Below, piece after piece: positions 18,901 through 30,900 of a stretch of 37,685 bases of DNA; positions within the stretch are counted from its first letter, which is position 1; each line of letters starts with the position of its first letter. Location: NCBI GenBank assembly GCA_016743995.1, contig JADGFG010000008.1:8352-46036 (forward strand), given 5' to 3'. The DNA is from Kangiellaceae bacterium (GTDB lineage: Bacteria; Pseudomonadota; Gammaproteobacteria; Enterobacterales; Kangiellaceae). Under the pieces are notes generated by a model, which worked only from the letters and a program-made list of their open reading frames with translations, made no database searches and had not been told where the DNA came from. The position numbers and the translations under genes were made by a program.

Positions 18901-21900
18901 CGCATTACCCATTGTGTCCAGTGCAACAACAACATAATAATAACTTTGCCCGTTAACTAACTGAGTATCATTAAAGGCTGTTTCATTAGAAAATCCTGCC
19001 TGCTCATAACCACTACTAGAAGTCAGAGAACGCAATATCTGATATCGGTCGACAGACAAAGGCGCTGAGTGCTGCCAGGATAAAGTCACTTCACTACCTG
19101 ACTGAGATAGTTTTGCAATAAGATTAGAGGGAGCAACAGGTGGAGTAATGTTAACCATTACTTCTGAAAGATTTGAATCACTTCGATTTCCCACTTGATC
19201 GACAGCTTTAACCAGGTAACGATACCTGCCATTCGCAAGCCCGATATCCTTATAATAATTTATTGCAATATCTGAAATTGTTGCAATCTGAGTATCATCT
19301 CGGAAAACCTCGTAGTAAGCAACATCTGTCGAAGAACTGGCCGTCCAGCTTAAGTCAACATCCTGAACCGAAACAGCAGCAGATAATACAACCGGCTGCG
19401 GCGGAACAACATCACCAACACTCGCATCCGCATTATCAGAAGGTATACTTCTAAACCCTGAATTATTAACCGCAATCACACTATATTGATGGATGCCATC
19501 GACAACCGTTCTTTGCATTTCAGAAACATTTATCAAAGGCTGCTCTAAAACACGAATATCTCTAATTCCAAAATAACGATGACTGTTTACGCTGGCGGGC
19601 AAATTAACGATGTATACTCTCAGGTTATCCGTATAATAAGCTTCATCAAGCTGAATAATCGTTTTGTCATTTTGATTATTGCGTACTTTTGCAATACTCA
19701 CCCACGAATTTCCAGCTCTGGTCTGAAGATCGAAATCCTGCGCTCTTCCTTCCTTGCTGTACCAGAGGATCGAAACTTCAGTCACAAGGCGATTACGCCT
19801 TAAATCTAACTCAACCCACTCTCCCCTGGCGGGCGTATCTAAAGAAGAATCAGTTTCAGGCATCCAGTAAGAACTCTGAGATTCATCCACAGTGTAACTG
19901 GCCCTTCGATATTTAGATGTCTCAGAACTGGCGCTGGCAGATAATCCAGAGGCTCTGACCTTATCAAATACAGACACATCATTTTCCATCACATCATATC
20001 CCAGTAAATCAATCTCCGGGTTATCATTCCAGTTCAAGTTAACATTTTTGTCGACGACATCAGCAATTAACCCGGTCGGTTGCGACGGATTTTGCGCATT
20101 AACAACCACCGCCTTAGCGGTTTTACTCACATTTCCATTCATATCTGTTAAACGAAAAGTGATGGTATTTGTTCCTGCAATCAGTTGTACAGGTTCAATC
20201 GTGTAATGACCTTCCAGATCGCTATCAAATCTGGTCATGGAGGCTACTCCTTCGCTAGTCGTTATTTCTCCAGTAATGCTAACCGGACCCGCAGCCTTAC
20301 CTTTTATGACCGTAGAAAACTCTCGCGTCGGTGTCGCCGGATGAATAAATTCAGGCGTATAAACCAAAGCACTGGCTTTTCCTGAATTGCCGGAGACATT
20401 ATTATTTCTATCGTAAGCAACAACATAATAAGTATACAGATTATCACTCAATAACTGATGCTGATAGTTAACAAGATCTCGATTAACGATTGCTAATCGT
20501 TCATAGGTATTTTCTGTTAAGTTTTTAACAAACAGTTCATAACGATCCAGATCCGGTTCAACATTTGCCAGCCAGCTCAAACGTACTTCATCAGCAATAA
20601 CCAGAGCCATCAACCCCTCAACAGCTTGAGGAGGCGTCAGATCTCGATAAGTCAGGCTGATAAATTCTGGTGAAGGGTCCGTTTTTCCAGCATTATCCGT
20701 AGCCAGGGCTCGCAATTTAAATACGCCATAGTCTAACTTTAACGCTACCGGATCCAGCAGAACCTGATAAGGACTTTGAACATCCGCCGGACCAAGATCC
20801 TGCCAGCCACCATTATTAAATTGATACTGAAAAAGAACTGACGCAATATCAGTATCAGCAGATTCAGCCACCAGAGTGACTGGCTTTTCGAAACTTTGGT
20901 TATTCTCAGGAGAAACTATTTTTGCCTGTGGCGGCCTGATATCAATCAGAGCTTGCTCGATATCTGAGGGCAGACTCATATTACCGGCCATATCAATGGC
21001 AACAATAGCATATTCATACTCACCATCAACCAGATCGTTATCAACATAGCTCGTCGTGGTCACTGCGTACGGTTCCAGTGTACCAATTACTGTACCATTA
21101 GCGTTGGCAAGCTTACTGTTTCGATAAACCAGATACCCCAGTAAATCCGCTTCACTATTGGCATTCCACGACAAAGAAACCTGGTTTGAAGTTATTACCA
21201 GTGAAAGTCCTGTAGGCTTCGCCGGAGGCAAGTTATCAACAACCACTGACACTTCATCTCTGGCTATATTCCCACTGAGATCTTCCGCCTCAAGATAAAA
21301 AGTCCAATTTTCCCCACCAGACTGACTGAATGAATCCCACTCTGCCAGTAAATCAGATTGAACCGATAAAGGAGAGCGTCTGATCAGCTGTCGGCTATTG
21401 CTATTGCCGCCAGAAACATAAATTCGATACTCTTTAAAATCTTCAGCGCTAAATGCAGTTCCTTTTAATTCAACCAGTGCACTAACCTGCTTACCAGCAG
21501 ATGGAAATAAAAACTTTGCCACTGGTGGCGTGAAATCAATAATTCGATAAACCGCATCGGCCATCTCACTTTTATTGCCAGCCTTATCAACCGCAATCAC
21601 CGAGTAACGTTGCTGTCCCTCTTCCACATTCTGAACCAGATACTGCTCTCCAGAAGTAATCAAGGTAGAGATTTCACTGTTTCCTAGCATCACAATATAA
21701 CCGGCGAGATCCGGCTCGGTATTTTTATCCCAGCTTAATCGAATATTACGCAAATTATCAATAGCTGATATCAGGTTTAATGGTTTAGCCGGCGGCGTTG
21801 TATCAAGAGTAATCTGTATCACTGATTCACTCGTGTTTTCAGCCTTGTCAGAAACCACCAGCTTAAGAAAATACTCTCCGTCCTGAGGAAGTCGTTGCCA

Positions 21901-24900
21901 GTCAATTAGTTGACCACCGCTAACTGATTTTGAATGACTCGATATCAGAGAATAATTTAAAGCCCCGGAATTTGACACCGGTGCAATTTGCAGAGAATAA
22001 TCATCTATATTTTCATCACTGGCAGATCCCGTTATCAACTGACTACCGGTAACATATCCCTTATCAGACGGCGAAGTAATTTCTGCAACAGGAGGCGTAT
22101 TATCTACCACAAGAGAAACGTTATTCTTTCCTGTATTTCCTGCTTTGTCAGTAACGCTCAGTTGTAACTGATATTCACCATCATTAACGGCAGAAACATT
22201 CCACTGAGTCAAAATTTCAGGTAAGGGAAATTGAGTGCCGGATTTAATATCAAAGACATTACTGTTTGCTGCTTGTGGTGCATAACTCAGTAAATAAGAC
22301 TCAGGATTACTTTCTGTCACCGTCGCAGAGATATCGACAGCCCCATTAGCAGCGCTGACAAAGGTATTGACTAAAGGTTGTACTAATTTTACTTCCGGAA
22401 CCGTATTATCAATAACAAAACTGACAATCGTTTCTGCTATATTTTCCGCAGCATCGGTAGCAATAACTTTTAACCCATATTCACCTTCTGCGTAACCTGC
22501 CAGCGATGCAAACTGAGTTTGCAATCGGGTAACGGAAGTTTCCGTGCTCACTTCTGCAATATTCTGCCACACGGGAGAAACAGGATTACTTGCAATAAAC
22601 ACCTTGTATCCAGTCAGATGCTCATCGGTTATTAACCCGGCAATACCGTTTTCCGAAGAGGTAAAACCAGTATTGGGCCACTTCAGTTGAATGACAGGTG
22701 AACTAGCGTCCAGATCAATACTGACAGATTCCTCCTGCCTGATTGCGGTGTTGCTTGCCAGAGCAGCCACCAGAGTCAACTGATAGTGACCATCCGGTGC
22801 CAGCACAGCAGAATCGGTTAAACCATCCCAGTTAATCATATGAGCGCCAGCGGCCAGTGATTTGTCCTGGTATAACGTTCTGATTAAACGGCCTGCATTA
22901 TCAGTCACCGTCATATTTAATATTGCATCCTTTTCCAGTCCAAATCGAATTCCTGTCGTATCACGACGACCGTCATTCCCCGGAGAAAACAGACTTTCGA
23001 CAGCTTCCAGATAAGATAACAGATTAACCTGATTTTGAATGTTAAGCGAAACCAGATGACGCGTGATATTACCCGCTTTATCCTCAGCGGAAATTTTTAA
23101 TACATGTTCGCCTACAAGACCAAATGTATTCCAGCTAATCACCTCAGAACTTGTAGAGAGATCACTGTTACCCTGATACAGAGTTAACCAGGAGTCTGGT
23201 GATTTACCCACACCATACTCAACTTTCGAAGACTTAAACTGCGAACCAAACTTTGTAGAGTGGGAATCTGATATTTTTCCTCTAAGCTCTATAATCATAC
23301 CAAAAGGGTCTGTTACATTGGGATAACTCAGGAGAACTTCCGGTGGCGTATTATCGATGTAAATAGTTTCATACCAGCGCTTCTCGTTACCGCAGGAATC
23401 AACAGCATTAAAAACCAGAACATAATCACCATCAACCAGACGCTGTCCAGCACTATCGCTTCCATTCCATACAATCGAAACTTCTCCCGGCGTAACAACC
23501 CTGTTCGAAACAATCGTCGCTTCAAGGTTTTTCAAATCCGGAATATTATCAACAGTTGGCAGATAAGAATAGGCCTCAATTGTTAAATCAAGTCTTTCAT
23601 TGACATGAGTGGTAATCACCAATTCATCATTAATGCCATCACTACCCGGGCTGGCGATAGCAGGCTGTACAACTGAATCCCCAGTTTCAGCCTCGCTATC
23701 AACAAAAAAGCTCCGTGTTCGACATTGACGATAACCCGCCTCATCCAGTGCAGAAACACGAATACTGATATCACCATGAACCGCTGCCTTATCAGCAAAG
23801 TACCCAATATTTCCATTTTCTGATAACGAGGCTTCTATATTACGATGAATACTATATTTATCATCAGGATTTAGAGGCCCTCGTTTAGCAGTTTTATAAT
23901 AAAAGACTTTGCTGCCAGCTTCATTAAATGCATTCCCTTTAGAATACTGCATAAAATATCTGAACGAATTTTGATCGGTAATGGAACCATCCACAAACAA
24001 ATTGGCCCGACAGACTCTGGTATTATTCAATGGCGTATTTATCTGAACACTCGGTGGTGTTTTATCAATTAACAACGTATAGGAAACAGTAATCTCTTCA
24101 TCATTGATATTTACCAGCCTCGCAATAAACTCATGCTCCCCTTCAGAATGAAGCGCTTTATCCAGCGAAAAATGATGAATAAATATCGGCTCTCCATTAC
24201 TATCAAGAGGAGATACTTTCGGATTATTAATATTAAACAGAATATTGTCTGGATCTGAAGCCGGTGCCAGAGTCAGCAATTTCAATTGAGTGTTGTTAGC
24301 GGTTACAGTTGCGAATTCAATTAGCACCTGCTCCGCCGATGGTCCATTACAGGTTAAGTTATAATCTGGGACAGATTTTACTTTTAATTTAAGACACTGT
24401 GTAGAAAACGATTTTTTCACCTCCATTTTACCGCCACCAGTAGTAATCAACACGACTCTAAATTGATATTCTGTGCAATCTTGTAAACCATCAAACGCAT
24501 AAATGAAATAATCTTCAGGTGATTCATAACTGGCATAGAATCGTTCGACTTCATAACGTGAATCCTGACTGCTTTGTATAAATAAATCGACTCGACTGAC
24601 GGGGTAAGTAACCCCATGTTCCCCCCATAAAATATAATCATCCTCGTTGATCGGAGTGGGGTTTACATTGATTAAATAATCAATAGCAGCAGTTAATTCT
24701 TTATCATATATCGAAATATCTCTTCGCCATCCCTCCAGCGACAATTTTTGTCCCCCACTAATTGCCAATACTTTTGCCTCATTCGAAACAAAACGATTGC
24801 CTGTTTTATCAATCGCCACCACTCTGAGGCGGTAGAATTTATTCAAGTTTAATGATGTTGGTACCCAATAAGAAAAAACAGGGGAATCAACATTGATTAA

Positions 24901-27900
24901 AGGCACAAAGCTGTCTGGGATTCCTACAAAATTACTAAACAATTCAACAGACTGACTAGTCCAGGCTGTTGAATTGTCTGCTCTATATTCAACCCTCACC
25001 TGTTGGAACTTTTGAACCACCGTTTCAGAAAGTTCCATCCTGGCCAGTTTATCAACTTTAAGCTCAATAATTTGCTCCGTCTGTGCTCCGCCAGCTTTAA
25101 TATAATTAACAAGCGTGACCGGACTCAGTTCATTTTTCGCTTCATCGAAATCATGCGTGCCAATCGTAGACAACACTAGCTGTTGTCTTGTCTGGTCAGT
25201 TTTAACCACACTGCGATTACCAGCCAGATCGGTAACCACTAATTCAAAAGAGTGCCCGGTGAAAAACTGAATGTTTTCACTAAACAGCAGCGTTTCGGAT
25301 TGCAAGGTTGATTGATTTCGAACCTCATATTTTTTGTACTCAAAAGCATTTAGTGCGCTTTTCTCATTGGTTCCAGCAACAACACTAGTCACTTCGCCAC
25401 CAATAAGATTGTTATCTGAAAATCGATATTTAATATAAGGGAGACCATTAGGAATAGTGACCCTTTTATTCGAATTTTCTGGAATAAAGCTTAACTTTTC
25501 ATGAAAGGCATCAAATAACTCCAGACTGGCAGATGGCTTAGTATTATCAATAACAAACTCGAGTTCATAACTCAATAAGCGCATCACATATTTTCCATCA
25601 GGCAAAGTAGCACCAGCATCATCTCGACCATCCCAGGTAAGGCTATACTCTTCTCCAGCAGCCGCATGTTCTCGAGCAATTTTTCTCACCAGAATATTAG
25701 ATTCATTATAGAATTCAAAAGTTAAATGTGCTGGCTGATGTACTCGATAAAAAATAGATGTCACATCCTGAACACCATCACCATCAGGTGAAATATAAGC
25801 CTGTGTTCGATATAAATTACTGATTAGTGTTTGTTCACTCCAGGCAACACGCCGAATTTTATGCTGTTGATTTCCAGCAAGATCCTGAGTCGTGAGACGT
25901 ACAAAATAAGTACCTGGTGCAGGTGGCACCCAGAGAGCAAAAAAATCATCAATCACGGCATTTGCCGACGCTGGCTGAATAGCTGTCCATTGCCCGGGGT
26001 TTTCAATATTAGTGTATTCTACAAGGTAATTCTTAAAGTTCTTATCAGTAGCAGTACCAGAAAGTAAAATTCCCCCACCAGATGGGGCGCGCAATACTCG
26101 CAAATCAGAGGTCAGATTAAGCAAGCTGATGTAAGACCATTCATTAAAATGATAGCTGTTACAACGATTTGCAGACTCAGGAATAAAATCCGATTTAAAA
26201 ACTAATTTATTCTTAAGTGGAGAAAGTCTCAAATTCTTAAAGCTATACGATTGATAGGGTCGAACAACCTGATTTCGCGTATACTTCTTAAAAATCTGCT
26301 CTGGCACTTTAACCGCTGCACTATCAATTTCCCAGACTTCATTAATCGGCTTCGGATCAAACTCAGAAATTTCAAAGGGGTAGCGAAAGGAGCGATAAAT
26401 AATTGAGTTATTTTCACTCCAGATTAAATCTGCAGCAAAAGGTGCTGGCCCAACAAATTTTGGATCACAAAATGCACAATCAAGATTAGAAATAGTGTAC
26501 TCATAAAGAGAAGTCAACTTTCCAGAATCCACCTGCAATTTATAAATCCCTCCAAGGTTTTTAGCACGAGGATATCCCCCGCCTTCCACCTGATATTCAG
26601 GACGACCCGCAAAATAAGAAAATGCAATTTCTTCATTACTGGGAGACCAGGCGATCTGGGTTACATTTCTTTCATAAAAAGATGGGTTTAGTTCTGGTAG
26701 TGGATAGGCTTTAAGCTGCACACCATTAGCATCGTAAATGGTGACCTTCTTTCGAAGGCTATCGAAAATAGAGAAACCATTCCCATCCTTTCTCCAGCTA
26801 TATTTTTTGGGATAAAAGCTAGTATTATCTTCATTGATATTAACCAGCCGAGCTGTTTCCAGATCGATTAATGAAAAATAGTCTCTACCATTAATCGCAT
26901 ACTCTAGTAGTAATTTCTTTCGGTCCGCCGATAGCAGTCGCTGGTTAATTTCCTGGACGTTCCCCATAGCGCCCGATTGTTCAATGAGATTAACCCGAGC
27001 AACAGGTGTTCCCCCATTGAGTGGAATAAAATATAGAATATCCTGATTAATTTCCATTAAATTCTTATTGTCAGCTGTAAGTCCTAACAATGTAGAATGA
27101 GAATCGTCATCTGATAACAAACCTGTCGACATCATTGAGGCTGAATGTTTCTCAGTATCAACCTTCCATAAGCTTCTGACTCGTCCGCTACCTTGTACCC
27201 ATTGGTCATGTTGAAATACTATTGTTTTTCCATCATCACTCACATACAAATTGTCTTCACGAGGAATGCTGATATGTTTGGTATCAAAAAACACCTGATT
27301 CAAAATTATCTTTATCCCGGTGCCATCTGGGTTCATTTTATATAAACCCGGCGCATAAAGCTCAGATGTCGACGCAGCAGGAATAGTAAAAAACAGGGTA
27401 GATTCATCAGCAGAATAGGAAAAATTATCATACTGATTGAGCTGACAGCTCAGGTTACGTTCAAGACCATAGGGCGTTCCCATCGATTCCAGTAACGATG
27501 AACGATTATTATCAATTTCAACACTTGTCGTAGCAACAACTAAATTGCCATCACTCATTTCAATATGATAAATACCATCAGAAAGCACCCGCTCCATTTC
27601 GTCCTTACCATCCCATACAATACTTCCCTGCTCAGTATTAATAAGCGCTCCCCCCTCAAACTTCCGGACTTCTTTACCGGTAGTATTCATCATCGTAAAA
27701 ACTGGATTTGAAGCAACTTTTAATCGAAAGAAAAATTCGGAACTATCCTGTCTGCCATCACCATTGGGTGATATAAATTTTTCAGTCGCATAAAACTGAC
27801 CATTTTGAATAATCAGCTTTTTAACCACATTATTATTCGACTCATCACTTTCAGCAATGCTGTTAGCCGGATCGACAATAATACTTAACAGACGGCTTCC

Positions 27901-30900
27901 TTCAGAAAAATCATTAACCGTCGGGATATTAACCGTCAGGTTTCCATCAGGCGGGATATTCAAAGCCTGACTGGTACCAATCAGACGTCCGCCATTATCG
28001 GGATCGCCGGCAACAACATTGACCACAACTCCCTGTGCTGACTGCTGTCCCATATTATGAACTTTGACATCCAGGCTGATTAGGTCGCCCGCTTTGGGAA
28101 AAGCAGGTAGAAACTCTACATCTGCCGCAGAAACAGCTAAATCAGCTCGCGATAAAATAGTTAGCTGCCTGAATGCCTGATTATCCGTTTCAAGAAACTC
28201 TACAACGGTATTATCGGGGTCTACAACAACAAAAATAAGCGGACTCCCTTCTCTCGGAATATCAGACCAGGTTAATTTTGCGATTGCCGTTGCGTTCTTA
28301 TTGAGTGAAGTGATTGGTTCAGAAAGACCTATCAGGCGTCCGCCACTTTCAGGATTGCCTTCATAAAAAGCGGCAACAACATTATCAGCTACCACACTGC
28401 CTGTATTACTAATGATGGCTGATATATCTACCGAATGACCCTGCAATGCCGGCTCCTCACTAAAACTGATAGCCTTATGATTAATAATCAGGTTAGCGCC
28501 CTGCGCGCTACCAGCAGTGACTTTTAAGCTGGCTGAGTTATTAAGCTCATTAATCTCGGGTAACAGGTTAGTTTCATCAATAATCACGCTAAAGGCCAGT
28601 TCTCCCGTTAAATTGACTCGCCATATGATATCCTGTTGAATCGTCTGGCCTGCTGCAACCTGAACAGCGCCCGATTGTATCTCCTGAACATTTGTACCAT
28701 CACTGACCGTATATTTAACATTAAAGGAACTGGAATCAATTGTTCCACGGTTTCGTAACTGAACTGCGAACGTCGCATCCGTACCAACAACGACCTGATT
28801 ACTAGCTGCTATATTATCGCCGACTATTTTTATATCGCCAGCCAAAACTTCAAGATCTAGACTGTCCACCGTCGAAACAGAGACACTGGCTGAATTGTTC
28901 TTTTCATTGACTTCTGAAATTTCATCCAGAGGGTCAAGTACAATGTAAAAACGACTGGTCCCCGATTTCTCTAACTGATAGGTCAGGCTGGTAGCGGTAC
29001 TTGAACGCCCAGCAACATTGACTATTTTCTGATTCAGAACTTCGCCGTTCACAGAGTTTTTTCTCAATTGAACCAGCAAATTTGATACGCCTGTAATTCC
29101 CTGATTACGAATAGAAACCGCAAATCCCAGATCAGCCGGAAGGCTATCCGGCTTTATCGGATTGACAAATATATCAGAGCTGGTAATCGATAAATCGACA
29201 CCTGGATGTGCACTCCCAACTTCAATATCAATACTCGTCTGATTATCAAGCTCTGTCATTTCTGATAGTTGATTGTCAGGATCGACAAGCAAAAATAAAG
29301 TCTGTTTTCCAGGTTTATTAAACGTATCCAGAAATCCGGTTAAATCCACACTCATTCCAGAGCCTAATACGGGAACAGGAATATCAGCCCCCACTACGGT
29401 CCCGCCAGCTGCCGGATCGCCATTATAAGCGCGTAACACGCTGGCCATTGTTTCAATATTAGAGTTATTGCTGACCCTGGCTTTAAATTTGACTCTATCA
29501 CCGTCAGTTGGCATTTTTGGTTCATAAGTGACAACTGAATTTAATAATAAATTTGGATAACTGAATTGCTGTAACGCATCTAAAGTAACAGCCGTTGCAT
29601 ATCGACTATTATTCCAGCTGCCATTACTCTGTTGCTGAGTTAAAAGATAACTTGCTGCCTCAGGAAATTTAATTCGTTCACCTGCCGTTAAATGAATCAT
29701 TGTTTTAATGACATTAGCGGTATCATGAACATTACTGATGATATTGCTCACATAATTATCACCAAAGCCTCCATCAGTATTTTGTCTGGCGGCAAGCCAG
29801 ACTAAAGCGGCGTTTGAAACAGCTTCATGACGATTAACTTTCTTTAAACTATTAAGCACTGCCGTCGTGACATAAACCTTACTTTCGCCCTGCTCTCTAC
29901 TACTCCATCCACCATCAATATTTTGTTTTTCTATCAGATAATTAGCCGCAAGATTAATGACCCGATTATAGGCTATCTGATTAACCACCATGCCACTACC
30001 AGACTCATAGCCTTCAGCCGCACTGCTAACCGCAAGCAGCGATATTGCAGTATCTAAAGGGTTACTTAAATAATCCTTATCAATTCCCCAGCCTCCATCA
30101 TTATTTTGCCATTGAATCAGTTGGTCAATCAGTCCCTGAGCGTGAATTCTTCGGTCTAACTCAAGCTCAATTTTTGCCTGACGAGCCAGAAAATCAGTGT
30201 TCTCTTGTGACTGAGTTAATAACCAGTCTAGCGCAGCATTTTTCCTGGTAAAGCGAGAATCCAGTCTGCGCATAACATCAAGGACAACCGTAGTATCACG
30301 TAATTGAGAAGCTGGTTTATCCTGCCATAAGCCTTCAGTTGTCTGTTCCTGACGTAACCATGAAAAACCATCATTGATAACCGCAGGATCTGTTCTCGCA
30401 TCACCATAAATAACCTCCCCGGGATCGCCTTTTGGAGTCGGCAGAGGATCTGTAAAAATATTGACTGTGGCACGTCCACCAGTCCAGATGCTAAAGCGGT
30501 CTACAAACCCTCGACTGATATGAGTGAGTGCGGCAACTTGTTCTACAGGTACAGGCTCAAAAGGTTTTGCCAGTAAAATAAAGCCAATACGAAAGTCTTT
30601 CTGCGCCTTTTCGAATGAAGGAATTCGCTCACCTTCTGCGGCAATAATGTCTTCTATTAAAACATCCCGTTGAACACCGCTAATAGTACGCCCAAATTTT
30701 CTGATACTCTCAGAAGGAATCAGATTTTTATCAATTGATGGGTTATCAATCAACATCATGGGTTCGACTTCCGATTTCTGGTTAAAACCCGCTAGATAAA
30801 GGTCAAGCGGACTAAAAAACTTTCTACTGGCTACAGAGGTAAATGTTCCATCACCATTAGCTTTCCAGTCATGTCCATAAAGTACAGATGCATCACTGTC

